64,000 nucleotides of DNA from JAPHSX01 sp041554195 (GTDB lineage Bacteria; Pseudomonadota; Gammaproteobacteria; Thiohalomonadales; Thiohalomonadaceae), in NCBI GenBank assembly GCA_041554195.1, contig JBFFMJ010000002.1, positions 186,001-250,000 on the forward strand. The letters run 5' to 3'. Under the pieces are notes generated by a model. That model saw nothing but the letters and a program-made list of their open reading frames with translations. It had not been told where the DNA came from and did no database searches. Of the stretch, positions 19,314 through 27,441 are shown in pieces. The first letter of the stretch is position 1; each line of letters begins with the position of its first letter. A program made the translations under genes and the position numbers.

Positions 19314-20939
19314 ATGTCCACTATCGTTGAGACTGCCGCAAAACTGGGCCTTGCCCCCGATGCACTGTTTCTCTATGGCGATCAGATGGCCAAGTTGCAC
19401 CCGGAGTTTGTCGCACCACCGGGCGCACAGGGCAAGGGAAAGATCATTCTCGTTTCGGCCATCAACCCGACCCGCGCCGGGGAGGGCAAGACCACCGTCT
19501 CCATCGGCCTGGCGCAGGGGATGCAACGGCTTGGCCATCGTGTGGCACTGGCACTGCGCGAGCCATCACTCGGCCCAATCTTTGGTATCAAGGGGGGCGG
19601 CACCGGCGGTGGCCACTGCCAGCTGGAGCCCTCCAGTCGTATCAACATGCACTTCACCGGTGATATTCATGCGGTGGGTGCCGCACACAATCTGCTGGCG
19701 GCGATGATCGACAACGCGATTCATCATCATAGCGGCCTCGACCTGGAGCATCGGCAGATCTTCTGGCGACGGGTGCTTGATGTGAACGACCGTGCGCTAC
19801 GTCAGGTGGTGATAGGCCTCGGTGGTCGTGCCAACGGTGTGCCGCGCGAAACCGGTTTTGATATCACGGCCGCCTCTGAGGTGATGGCCATCCTCTCTCT
19901 TTATGAGGGGATCGATGACCTCAAGGCGCGACTTGATCGAATTCTGGTCGGTTTCGACCGTGATGGTGCGCCGGTGACCGCCGGTAAGCTTAATGCCACC
20001 GGGGCGATGGCGGCACTGCTGCATGAAGCGCTGCTGCCCAATCTGGTGCAGTCAACCGAAGGGGTGCCTGCGCTGGTACACGGCGGCCCCTTTGGCAATA
20101 TCGCCCACGGCTGCAACTCGGTAGTGGCAACGCGCACTGCGGCCACGCTGGCCGACTACGTGGTGACCGAGGCGGGTTTCGGCTTTGATCTGGGGGCTGA
20201 GAAATTTTTCGATATTAAATGTCGTGCATCAGGGCTATGGCCCCACGCCGTGGTGCTGGTCGTCACCGTGCGGGCGCTACGTATTCATGGTTGTGGAAAT
20301 CTTGAGCGCAAGGGATTGCTGGAGGATATTGTACGTGGTCTTAACCATCTGGAACATCATGTGGAAAGCGTTCGCACCTTCGGCTTTGAACCTGTGATTG
20401 CCATTAATGTCTTTGGTGATGATCTCGAGGAGGAGTTGGCTACCATTGAGCTGGGGTGCCAGGAGAGGGGTCTTCACTGTGCCCGCACCACCGCCTATAG
20501 CGAGGGTGGAGCAGGGGCAGAAGCGTTGGCAGCTACGGTGGTCAAAATGGCGGGGCATGCACCGCCGCCGGTTCACTACCTCTATGACCTGGAGCAGTCA
20601 CCAGAAGAGAAGATCTGTGCTGTCGCCAGAACCATCTATGGTGCGGCCGATATCGAGCTGAGTCGTGCCGCAAAAAAGGATCTGGCGCAGGTCACCGCAC
20701 TCGGTTATGACAAGCTGCCGATCTGCATCGCCAAGACCCATCTGTCGCTCTCCTCTGATCCCAAACGTCCCGGTCATCCTGATGGGTTTACCCTGCCGGT
20801 AGAACAGATCCGTATTGCCGCCGGTGCTGGCTATCTTCTGGCACTCACCGGTGACATTGTCACCATGCCGGGTCTGCCGCGAGAGCCTGCAGCCCATCTC
20901 ATCGGTATTGATGGTAGTGGTGAGGTAACAGGCATTTAG
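19314..20939 (+). CDS. fhs: Formate--tetrahydrofolate ligase
   Basis: ATP-dependent ligation of formate to tetrahydrofolate, giving 10-formyl-THF for C1 metabolism. The 541-residue product shows the family P-loop PTRAGEGKTTVSIGLAQG (about residues 52-69). It also has EPSLGPIFGIKGGGTGGG, the HFTGDIHAVGAAHNLLAA segment, and a late ALTGDIVTMPGLPREPAA. A GGGAG site precedes ATG. It is a lone gene: no folD or other C1 gene is next to it. A stem-loop follows it. Confidence 0.96.
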   Translation: MSTIVETAAKLGLAPDALFLYGDQMAKLHPEFVAPPGAQGKGKIILVSAINPTRAGEGKTTVSIGLAQGMQRLGHRVALALREPSLGPIFGIKGGGTGGGHCQLEPSSRINMHFTGDIHAVGAAHNLLAAMIDNAIHHHSGLDLEHRQIFWRRVLDVNDRALRQVVIGLGGRANGVPRETGFDITAASEVMAILSLYEGIDDLKARLDRILVGFDRDGAPVTAGKLNATGAMAALLHEALLPNLVQSTEGVPALVHGGPFGNIAHGCNSVVATRTAATLADYVVTEAGFGFDLGAEKFFDIKCRASGLWPHAVVLVVTVRALRIHGCGNLERKGLLEDIVRGLNHLEHHVESVRTFGFEPVIAINVFGDDLEEELATIELGCQERGLHCARTTAYSEGGAGAEALAATVVKMAGHAPPPVHYLYDLEQSPEEKICAVARTIYGAADIELSRAAKKDLAQVTALGYDKLPICIAKTHLSLSSDPKRPGHPDGFTLPVEQIRIAAGAGYLLALTGDIVTMPGLPREPAAHLIGIDGSGEVTGI

Positions 20940-20981
20940 GTTGTGCTCGTAGTTAAGTGAAAGTGTCACCAACGAGCCTGG

Positions 20982-21027
20982 GGGATTAAAGGTGATGGCT
21001 TGTCCATAACTTAATCCCACTTTCTTT
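20982..21027 (+). terminator. Terminator-like stem-loop after fhs
   Basis: GGGATTAA (20982-20989, one base of slippage possible in the G run) pairs with TTAATCCC (21011-21018), with a 21-nt loop, followed by a T-rich ACTTTCTTT. It lies between convergent fhs and the PhnD-like gene. The large loop lowers confidence. Confidence 0.4.
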
Positions 21028-21082
21028 ATTGCATTGTGTTGCTTGCCAGGCAGTACCGGTTATTACCGCTGTTGTAACCTCT

Positions 21083-21898
21083 TCAGATCCCCCACATACC
21101 TTTGAGAAGTCGCGATGCTCCCTTGTACTCATCTGCCGAGGTTGCCACGAATTCGGGGGTATTGATAATCTTAAGTATGTTTCTACCTTGAACCGTATCC
21201 TTCAGTGTTAGTAGTGCCTGTTTTATCTTCTCTCGGGTCTCACTTGCAACCTTTGATGATGTACTGAAGGCTGGGGCGGGAACCTGTTGGGTGGTGAGAA
21301 CACTATTTAGCCCTTCATAGCGATTGACCAGAAAGGTGGGGATCATGGCGGCATCGACTTCGCCAAGATTTAATTTTGAGACGGCCGTTATAGCATCATC
21401 AGTAGTGATGATGGTCGGTTGTTTCATCGGGTTATCAAATATTTCAAAGAGTCGCAGGGCGCCAATTGATGGGGAGGAGGTTGTCGCAATTTTCTTCCCT
21501 ATTAACTCCTCGGGATCCATTATCATCAGCTCACTGTTTGCTACCAGGGTATAACTGACAACGCTGGGGAATTTTGCCAGCACTGTGTATTGCTTGTTCT
21601 GGATCCGATAGTCTGTAAATTGGGGGCCATCCAGAATGAGATCGTACTCCTCACGATTTGTTGCATTCCAGTGTGCAAAGAGATTCTTGTTGGTAACAAT
21701 ACGGATTTTGTTTCCGGTTACCTTTTGCAGGTGTTTCACAAGAGGGGTGTAGAGTTTTATGGTTTGGCTCTGGGGTAGAAGAGGGTGTATTGCAAAGGTC
21801 AATTCCTTTGACTCGCTGGCCCCGCTGAGCGGCATTAACATCAGTAATAGCGCAGCGAACGTACCCAGCTGACAGATCTTGTTTTCAGTTCTTCTCAT
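21083..21898 (-). CDS. PhnD-like periplasmic substrate-binding protein (orphan)
   Basis: A 271-residue exported protein of the phosphate/phosphonate-type binding-protein family (PF12974-like). After a signal peptide (about 1-32, ending in PLSGASES) the mature part starts with LTFAIHPLLPQSQTIKLYTP. It has the DLILDGPQFTDYR pocket, GKKIATTSSPSIGALRL and LGEVDAAMIPTFLVNRY. ATG 21898 is chosen over an upstream GTG because a G-run Shine-Dalgarno sits 7 nt before it. No permease or ATPase gene is adjacent, so it may feed a sensor or be a remnant of a transporter; the ligand is unknown. Confidence 0.8.
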   Translation of the reverse strand: MRRTENKICQLGTFAALLLMLMPLSGASESKELTFAIHPLLPQSQTIKLYTPLVKHLQKVTGNKIRIVTNKNLFAHWNATNREEYDLILDGPQFTDYRIQNKQYTVLAKFPSVVSYTLVANSELMIMDPEELIGKKIATTSSPSIGALRLFEIFDNPMKQPTIITTDDAITAVSKLNLGEVDAAMIPTFLVNRYEGLNSVLTTQQVPAPAFSTSSKVASETREKIKQALLTLKDTVQGRNILKIINTPEFVATSADEYKGASRLLKGMWGI

Positions 21899-22035
21899 TA
21901 GGTATCCCCCCACAGGATGTATCTATATTTGTTATATTTTTTCGATTTGACAATATTTATATGCTAACGGATTGTTGCATAGATACAGGGGGGGATTAGT
22001 GTGAACTCCGTCACACTTGCTCGATTCTCTTGCGG

Positions 22036-22147
22036 TTAGGGTTTTGCTCTGATCAGGATTTCATCGTTGTACGGGGATGGTCTATCTATCTCCTTGAGCT
22101 GCAGCATCTCGGGCGGGGCCGTAGTGGGTATAGATGGGTGCCTTCAC
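22036..22147 (-). pseudogene. N-terminal remnant of a zinc-type alcohol dehydrogenase/quinone oxidoreductase, frameshifted
   Basis: Read on the minus strand from GTG 22147, the sequence begins VKAPIYTHYGP. After a one-base shift it continues PEMLQLKEIDRPSPYNDEIL then IRAKP and TAA. The combined string is the standard N-terminus of MDR-superfamily quinone oxidoreductases (M-K-A-x-x-Y-x-x-Y-G-P-P-E-x-L-x-L-x-E-I-x-x-P-x-P). The extra C falls in the GGCCCCGCCCGAG stretch. Everything after about 37 codons is missing, so it is debris rather than a gene. Confidence 0.6.
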
Positions 22148-22287
22148 GCGCTCTCTCCCATGGTGATCACCACTTTGCCTCTGGCATTCCCGTCGCCAAA
22201 GCTCCGCATGGAATAGAGAGCAGCGACGGTGGTTGGTACCATATCTATGGCGAGCGCTAGCAGATCAATTCTACTGGCATCGTAGTT
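22144..22287 (-). pseudogene. C-terminal remnant of a zinc-type alcohol dehydrogenase/quinone oxidoreductase
   Basis: On the minus strand the frame open from 22287 reads to a final FGDGNARGKVVITMGESA and stop TGA at 22146-22144. NARGKVVITM is the kind of last beta strand that ends MDR quinone oxidoreductases. The stop overlaps the GTG of the N-terminal remnant next to it (GTGA), as if two such genes had been adjacent and coupled before their bodies were lost. No catalytic part survives. Confidence 0.5.
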
Positions 22288-22328
22288 TCAACCGGTTGAG
22301 TAAGGGGACGTACCACGGCTTCAAAAGA

Positions 22329-22358
22329 AAAGGGGGATGGATCAATCCACCCCCCTTT
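22329..22358 (-). terminator. Terminator of the coiled-coil gene
   Basis: A 14-bp stem (AAAGGGGGATGGAT at 22329-22342 with the complement ending at 22358, one A-C mismatch) is followed on the minus strand by TTCTTTTG. It lies about 50 bp beyond the stop of the minus-strand gene at 22412. Confidence 0.65.
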
Positions 22359-22411
22359 AGATTATGCCGTGTTCTGCGCAGGGCGTGCGGTACACGCTGG
22401 TGCGCAGGTGC

Positions 22412-23014
22412 TTAAGCGGCTATCTCATCCTCAGATTTTTCCTGCTCAGCCTGCAGCTCCTTCAAGTCCTGCTCCAGCTTTTGCTTTTCCTTGCGCAGGG
22501 CGGAGAGGGCTTCTTCCGCCTTTTTGCGGGCATTGGACTCATCCATTTTCTGCTTTTTCAGTGTCTTGAGCTTCTTCACCACGTTTTCGGGCGAGTCAGA
22601 CAGGGTGGTGCTGATGGTCTTGATTGCGCGCTCCTTCTCGGCCAGGTTCTCCTTGAGCTTTTTGAGCTGCTGCTCATGGTTGGCGCGGTCGTTAATGAGC
22701 TGCTGCTGGAGCTTCTGCTGGTGGGCCTGTGCCTCGGCGAGGGCCGCTTCAACGGTTTGCAGGGATTTTTGGCTCTCTGCCAACTTCTGTTCCACGGCGG
22801 CGACAGCAAGGCTTGCCTGTCCCTGGGCCCTGCTAACATCAAGCTCGGCTTCGATGGAGCGCTGGATAGTCGCTTCAAGCGCCTGCTTAAGCTCTTCCGG
22901 GGTGCAATCAGGGTCTAGCTTGAGGGCTTCAGTCGCCGCCATCATCATCATCTGCTTGCTAATTGCGAGTTCTTTCCAAACGGTGAGTTGTAATTCTGCT
23001 TCGGTTTCGGCCAC
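22412..23014 (-). CDS. Coiled-coil protein of unknown function next to cbbR
   Basis: A 200-residue, highly charged protein with no signal peptide or membrane segment. Residues 1-60 are a compact helical part (ELAISKQMMMMAATEALKLD, then CTPEELKQALEATIQRSI). Residues about 60-200 are almost continuous heptad-like coiled coil rich in Glu, Lys, Gln and Ala. The start is GTG 23014, fixed by AGGAGGGC just upstream. It lies 184 bp downstream of cbbR on the same strand and ends at its own terminator. It could be structural or a scaffold; no family recognised. Confidence 0.75.
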   Translation of the reverse strand: MAETEAELQLTVWKELAISKQMMMMAATEALKLDPDCTPEELKQALEATIQRSIEAELDVSRAQGQASLAVAAVEQKLAESQKSLQTVEAALAEAQAHQQKLQQQLINDRANHEQQLKKLKENLAEKERAIKTISTTLSDSPENVVKKLKTLKKQKMDESNARKKAEEALSALRKEKQKLEQDLKELQAEQEKSEDEIAA

Positions 23015-23198
23015 ATGCCCTCCTTAAGGGTATTTGAAAGGGATACTAAGTTCTATAACGGGGGGGAGTTAGCCGTGCATTATCACATACTACATGCCAA
23101 AAGTCACGTCAACTCAACAGCGTAAGCCGCACTGTCATAATGACAGGGATGGCATTCTGTATACATAGCAGGGAAAGCTATGAGGTCACTATTTCCAT

Positions 23199-24128
23199 TC
23201 AAGCCTCCCCACTATCATTGAGCAGGTGGGCCACCTCCTGTTCACCTTCCTCCTGCAGGTAATCGAGAAAGGTCTGCGCGGCGCGTGACAGGCGCTTCCC
23301 CTTGCGATGCACTGCATACCAGCGGCGGCGTAACGGAAAGCCCTCCACATCGAGTACCACAAGTTTTTTCGCGGCGATCTCCAGGCTCAGGCTGTGTAGG
23401 GATAGTACGGCGAGGCCCAGTCCAGCCATCACCCCCTGTTTGATCGCCTCTGCGCTATTCAACTCGATATATGGACTTACTTTAAGCCCTTGTTCACGAA
23501 ACAGCTCTTCCACTGCCTTGCGGGTTCCTGAGCCGGGTTCACGCCCGACAAAGCGCTCCCTGGTCAACTCCTCCAGTGAGATCCCCTTTTTGTTGGCCAG
23601 TGGATGAGAGGGGGGGGCCGTGACAACCAACACGTTCTCAAGAAAGGGGTGCTCGATGACCGGTAACTCTTCGGGAACCAGCCCGGTAATGTATAGGTCA
23701 TCCTCATTGGTGGCGAGACGGGCCAGCAGGTTGGCGCGGTTGGTCACCTTCAGGCGTGGCTCTACGTTTGGGTAGCGGCGCATGAAGTTGCCAAGAAGGA
23801 AGGGAAGGAAATACTTGGCCGAACTAACTACGCACACACTGATAGGACCAGTAACCTCTCCACTTAACTCTTTCAGTTTCTCTTCAAACAGGTCAAGTCT
23901 GTCGAACATATCGTGGCAGGTTTCCAGCAACTCCTGACCCTCAGCCGTCAGGTAGATCTGGTTCCCCATCTTTTCGAACAGCGTGACATCGAGTATTTCT
24001 TCGAGGCGTTTAACCTGAATCGATACCCCCGGCTGTGTCAGGTGTATCTCCTCAGCCGCCTTGGTAAAGCTGCGGTGCTCCGCTACCGCCTGAAATACAC
24101 GCAACTGTTGTAGGGTTGCTCTAATCAA
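23199..24128 (-). CDS. cbbR: LysR-type regulator of the Calvin cycle operon, CbbR
   Basis: LysR-family activator that senses Calvin-cycle metabolites and activates the divergent RuBisCO operon. The 309-residue protein has an N-terminal winged helix-turn-helix (about 1-62: LRVFQAVAEHRSFTKAAEEI, LTQPGVSIQVKRLE) and a two-lobed effector domain (about 90-295). The start is TTG 24128 behind AAGGATAGG. Identity as CbbR rests on the family pattern plus its position head-to-head with cbbL, separated by 170 bp holding LysR-type operators. Confidence 0.92.
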   Translation of the reverse strand: MIRATLQQLRVFQAVAEHRSFTKAAEEIHLTQPGVSIQVKRLEEILDVTLFEKMGNQIYLTAEGQELLETCHDMFDRLDLFEEKLKELSGEVTGPISVCVVSSAKYFLPFLLGNFMRRYPNVEPRLKVTNRANLLARLATNEDDLYITGLVPEELPVIEHPFLENVLVVTAPPSHPLANKKGISLEELTRERFVGREPGSGTRKAVEELFREQGLKVSPYIELNSAEAIKQGVMAGLGLAVLSLHSLSLEIAAKKLVVLDVEGFPLRRRWYAVHRKGKRLSRAAQTFLDYLQEEGEQEVAHLLNDSGEA

Positions 24129-24150
24129 TGTCCTATCCTTTTGCTATGTT

Positions 24151-24188
24151 ATTAACGATCGTTAATGACCGTCATATTAACTATTAAT
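24151..24188 (+). promoter_or_regulatory. Probable CbbR operators in the cbbR-cbbL intergenic region
   Basis: ATTAACGATCGTTAAT at 24151-24166 is a perfect 16-bp palindrome containing the LysR T-N11-A pattern and the TNA spacing reported for CbbR sites. ATTAACTATTAAT at 24176-24188 is a related second site ten bases later. This recognition-plus-activation pair between divergent cbbR and cbbL is the usual arrangement. No strong sigma-70 boxes are evident for cbbL. Confidence 0.65.
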
Positions 24189-24298
24189 TTCCATTATTTG
24201 GTCACTGCGCCTAAATTTCTACCCGTGATTTAAATAAACGCAGCGGTGAAACATAACCGCAGCATCTTTAAGGTAGTAAGTAAGAGGAGCTATAAGCC

Positions 24299-25720
24299 AT
24301 GGCTGAAAAAAGCTACAACGCGGGTGTTAAAGAGTACCGCGAAACATACTGGATGCCTGAGTATACGCCAAAAGAGACCGACCTCCTGGCGTGTTTCAAG
24401 GTTACCCCACAGCCCGGCGTACCGCGTGAAGAGGTTGCTGCCGCTGTAGCCGCTGAGTCTTCCACCGGTACCTGGACCACGGTATGGACCGATCTGCTGA
24501 CCGACCTGGACTACTATAAGGGTCGTGCCTACGCCATTGAAGATGTACCGGGTGATGACACCTGCTTCTACGCCTTCATCGCATACCCTATCGACCTGTT
24601 CGAAGAGGGTTCGGTTGTAAACGTACTGACCTCACTGGTGGGTAACGTATTCGGCTTTAAGGCACTGCGTATGCTGCGTCTGGAAGATATCCGTTTCCCC
24701 GTTGCCTATGTGATGACCTGTAATGGGCCGCCACAGGGTATTCAGGTAGAGCGCGACCTTATGAACAAGTATGGTCGTCCGATGCTGGGTTGTACCATCA
24801 AGCCCAAGCTGGGTCTCTCTGCCAAGAACTACGGTCGTGCCTGTTATGAAGGTCTGCGTGGTGGTCTCGACTTCACCAAAGATGACGAGAACGTTAACTC
24901 CCAGCCGTTCATGCGCTGGCGTCACCGTTTCGATTTCGTTATGGAGGCGATCCACAAGGCCGAGGCCGAGACCGGCGAGCGTAAGGGTCACTACCTGAAC
25001 GTAACCGCGCCGACCTCTGATGAGATGATGCGCCGTGCCGAGTACGCCAAAGAGATCGGTGCCCCGATCATCATGCACGACTACCTGACCGGTGGTCTGT
25101 CTGCTAACACCCAGCTGGCCCAGTGGTGTCAGGACAACGGCATGCTGCTGCACATTCACCGTGCGATGCACGCGGTACTCGACCGTAACCCCCACCACGG
25201 TATCCACTTCCGCGTATTGACCAAGGTGCTGCGTCTGTCCGGTGGTGACCACCTCCACTCCGGTACCGTTGTCGGTAAGCTGGAAGGCGACCGTGACGCG
25301 ACCCTGGGCTGGATCGACATCATGCGCGACTCCTACATCAAGGAAGACCGTTCACGCGGTATCTTCTTCGATCAGGACTGGGGCTCCATGCCTGGTGTTA
25401 TCCCGGTTGCCTCCGGTGGTATCCACGTATGGCACATGCCTGCGCTGGTTAACATCTTCGGTGATGACTCGGTACTGCAGTTCGGTGGCGGTACCCTGGG
25501 TCACCCATGGGGCAACGCTGCCGGTGCAGCCGCCAACCGTGTTGCGGTTGAGGCCTGTGTTGAGGCGCGTAACTCCGGTCGTGAACTTGAGAAAGAGGGT
25601 AAGGACATTCTTACCGCTGCTGCCAAGAGCAGTCCTGAGCTCAAGATGGCGATGGAGACCTGGAAAGAGATCAAGTTCGAGTTCGATACCGTTGACAAGC
25701 TGGACGTTGCGCATAAGTAA
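24299..25720 (+). CDS. cbbL: RuBisCO large subunit, form I
   Basis: Ribulose-1,5-bisphosphate carboxylase/oxygenase large chain, 473 residues, the CO2-fixing enzyme of the Calvin cycle. Visible active-site elements: TIKPKLGLS (catalytic Lys), GGLDFTKDDENVN (carbamylated Lys and metal ligands Asp-Asp-Glu), MLLHIHRAMHAV, LSGGDHLHSGTVVGKLEG (loop 6 Lys) and ASGGIHVWHMP. The N-terminus AEKSYNAGVKEYRETYW matches form IA proteobacterial enzymes. A clear GAGGAG site precedes ATG. It heads the operon with cbbS, cbbQ and cbbO; that neighbourhood corresponds to the form IAq type, which is generally not carboxysomal. No carboxysome genes are present in the window. Confidence 0.98.
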   Translation: MAEKSYNAGVKEYRETYWMPEYTPKETDLLACFKVTPQPGVPREEVAAAVAAESSTGTWTTVWTDLLTDLDYYKGRAYAIEDVPGDDTCFYAFIAYPIDLFEEGSVVNVLTSLVGNVFGFKALRMLRLEDIRFPVAYVMTCNGPPQGIQVERDLMNKYGRPMLGCTIKPKLGLSAKNYGRACYEGLRGGLDFTKDDENVNSQPFMRWRHRFDFVMEAIHKAEAETGERKGHYLNVTAPTSDEMMRRAEYAKEIGAPIIMHDYLTGGLSANTQLAQWCQDNGMLLHIHRAMHAVLDRNPHHGIHFRVLTKVLRLSGGDHLHSGTVVGKLEGDRDATLGWIDIMRDSYIKEDRSRGIFFDQDWGSMPGVIPVASGGIHVWHMPALVNIFGDDSVLQFGGGTLGHPWGNAAGAAANRVAVEACVEARNSGRELEKEGKDILTAAAKSSPELKMAMETWKEIKFEFDTVDKLDVAHK

Positions 25721-25737
25721 CGGCTGATGACCGGAGT

Positions 25738-25770
25738 CCACGCCTCGGCGTGGCCCAGTCCGAGGACTGG
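25738..25770 (+). other. Tandem hairpins between cbbL and cbbS
   Basis: Two adjacent inverted repeats, CCACGCCTCGGCGTGG (25738-25753) and CCAGTCCGAGGACTGG (25755-25770), lie in the 106-bp gap between the RuBisCO subunit genes. Neither has a T tract, so they are more likely mRNA-processing or stability elements, or a partial attenuator adjusting subunit output, than terminators. Confidence 0.55.
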
Positions 25771-25826
25771 ACCCCAGATGGCTGGACTCTGTAAACGAAT
25801 TCGAAATATTTATTGAGGAATTAATC

Positions 25827-26183
25827 ATGAGTGATATGCAAGATTACAAATCGAGCCTGGAAAACACTGATAGCCGCAAGTTTGAGACCTTCTCATACCT
25901 GCCGGCAATGAGTGCAGAGCAGATCCGTACTCAAATCGAGTACATCGTGAGCAAAGGCTGGAACCCCAGCATTGAACACACCGAGCCGAAGAATGCGAGC
26001 GGTTCCTACTGGTACATGTGGAAGCTGCCGATGTTCGGTGAGACCGACGTCGATGCCATCCTGGCAGAGTGCGAGGCCTGTCATAAGGCCCATCCGGACA
26101 ACCATGTTCGTCTGCTGGGTCTGGACAACTTTGCACAGTGTGCGGGTGCCTCCATGGTCATCTTCCACGGCAAGGCTGCTTAA
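25827..26183 (+). CDS. cbbS: RuBisCO small subunit, form I
   Basis: Small chain that caps and stabilises the L8S8 enzyme. The 118-residue protein has ETFSYLPAMSAEQIRTQIEY, then GWNPSIEHTEP, SYWYMWKLPMFGETD and HPDNHVRLLGLDNFAQ, the standard form I small-subunit signature. GAGGAA sits 8 nt before ATG. It is followed by a stable hairpin and then the rest of the cbb operon. Confidence 0.98.
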   Translation: MSDMQDYKSSLENTDSRKFETFSYLPAMSAEQIRTQIEYIVSKGWNPSIEHTEPKNASGSYWYMWKLPMFGETDVDAILAECEACHKAHPDNHVRLLGLDNFAQCAGASMVIFHGKAA

Positions 26184-26203
26184 GTCGACCTGGTGAAGTG
26201 TAA

Positions 26204-26225
26204 ACCCCTGACTGTGGTCAGGGGT
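26204..26225 (+). other. Stable hairpin after cbbS
   Basis: ACCCCTGAC (26204-26212) pairs perfectly with GTCAGGGGT (26217-26225) around a TGTG loop, extendable by GTAA/TTAC with one bulge. There is no T run. It probably separates the abundant cbbLS message from the lower-abundance downstream genes by stabilising the 3' end or by partial termination. Confidence 0.55.
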
Positions 26226-26264
26226 GTTACAAATTATCGAACAACCATAGAGAGGAAATGAGTG

Positions 26265-26591
26265 ATGGCAAAAGCAGAGACATATGTTGGCGTGGATAAC
26301 GATATCCATGGTGGTATGACCGCTATCGCCAAGGTGGTTCGTGATGCACAGGTATTTGGCGTAATACCGGAAAACGAAACCTGCAAAGGGTGGAACCTAG
26401 CCGGGATTGAGACTTTGATACAAAAGGTCAATGCCGAGTGGGATAAATATGGCTGCCTGGTCAGTCATCTTCCGCAGGAACTCGCAGAACGCCATAGTCG
26501 GATTCATGGTGCAGCTATCGCCACGGCGAAGGCCGCCGGTTGGAGTGGCGAGTTTGAAACCGATGATGAAACACAACTTTTTTCGGAATAG
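26265..26591 (+). CDS. Unknown 108-residue protein in the cbb operon
   Basis: Small soluble protein between cbbS and cbbQ. It contains YVGVDNDIHGGMTAIAKVVR, then AQVFGVIPENETCKGW, CLVSHLPQELAERHSRIHGA and an acidic tail (EFETDDETQLFSE). The single Cys-Lys-Gly-Trp and the His-rich ERHSRIH segment stand out. I do not recognise a family; it lacks signal peptide and membrane segments. ATG 26265 is preferred over the upstream GTG because GAGG at 26252-26255 is 9 nt away. It ends 15 bp before cbbQ, so it is co-transcribed and may serve RuBisCO assembly or activation. Confidence 0.8.
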   Translation: MAKAETYVGVDNDIHGGMTAIAKVVRDAQVFGVIPENETCKGWNLAGIETLIQKVNAEWDKYGCLVSHLPQELAERHSRIHGAAIATAKAAGWSGEFETDDETQLFSE

Positions 26592-26606
26592 TTAAAGGGG
26601 TTTATG

Positions 26607-27422
26607 ATGACTAGCGTAACGGTTGATCCCAATCAGTATATTGTTAAAAAAGAGCCTTACTACGAGGCCGTGGGCAGGGAAGTCGCCCTCTACGAGGCGG
26701 CCTATAACGCCCGTATGCCGATGATGCTCAAGGGCCCGACCGGTTGTGGTAAGTCCCGTTTTGTTGAGTACATGGCCTTTAAACTGGGCAAGCCGCTGAT
26801 CACCGTCGCCTGTAACGAGGATATGACCGCCTCCGATCTGGTGGGTCGCTTCCTGCTGGACAAGGACGGTACCAAGTGGCAGGACGGCCCGCTGGCAACC
26901 GCCGCGCGTATCGGTGCCATCTGCTACCTCGATGAGGTGGTAGAGGCACGCCAGGATACTACCGTGGTTATCCACCCGCTGACCGACCATCGCCGTACCC
27001 TGCCTCTCGACAAGAAGGGTGAGCTGATTGAGGCGCACCCCGACTTCCAGCTGGTGATCTCCTATAACCCCGGTTACCAGAGCCTGATGAAGGACCTCAA
27101 GCAGTCGACCAAGCAGCGCTTTGGCGGACTCGACTTTGATTATCCGCAGCAGGATATCGAGACCGAGATCGTCGCCAAGGAGTCGGGTGTCGATAAGGAG
27201 ACCGCCGGCAAGCTGGTACAGATCGCCCATCGCGCGCGTAACCTTAAGGGCCACGGCCTCGATGAGGGGATCTCCACCCGTCTGCTGGTCTACGCAGGTC
27301 AGCTTATCTCCAAGGGTATCGATGCGACCGAGGCCTGTTCCATGACTATGGTCACCCCGCTGACCGATGACCCGGATATGCGCGACACCCTGGACGCCGC
27401 TGTTCAGACCTTCTTCGGCTAA
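26607..27422 (+). CDS. cbbQ: RuBisCO activase AAA+ subunit CbbQ
   Basis: MoxR-group AAA+ ATPase that, with CbbO, remodels inhibited RuBisCO by removing bound sugar phosphates. The 271-residue protein starts with the characteristic IVKKEPYYEAVGREVALYEA. It has Walker A GPTGCGKS (about residue 42), Walker B ICYLDEVVEAR, sensor region LVISYNPGYQSLMKDLK and a C-terminal helical lid (ISTRLLVYAGQLISKG). ATG 26607 fits AGGGG at 26596-26600 better than ATG 26604. Its position between the RuBisCO genes and cbbO fixes the role. Confidence 0.95.
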   Translation: MTSVTVDPNQYIVKKEPYYEAVGREVALYEAAYNARMPMMLKGPTGCGKSRFVEYMAFKLGKPLITVACNEDMTASDLVGRFLLDKDGTKWQDGPLATAARIGAICYLDEVVEARQDTTVVIHPLTDHRRTLPLDKKGELIEAHPDFQLVISYNPGYQSLMKDLKQSTKQRFGGLDFDYPQQDIETEIVAKESGVDKETAGKLVQIAHRARNLKGHGLDEGISTRLLVYAGQLISKGIDATEACSMTMVTPLTDDPDMRDTLDAAVQTFFG

Positions 27423-27441
27423 TTCCAGTTTGCCGCGGAGT

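Noticed and set aside
23132..23146. CTGTCATAATGACAG palindrome downstream of cbbR
   Set aside because: Short, without T tract; could be a weak terminator or chance, not enough to annotate.
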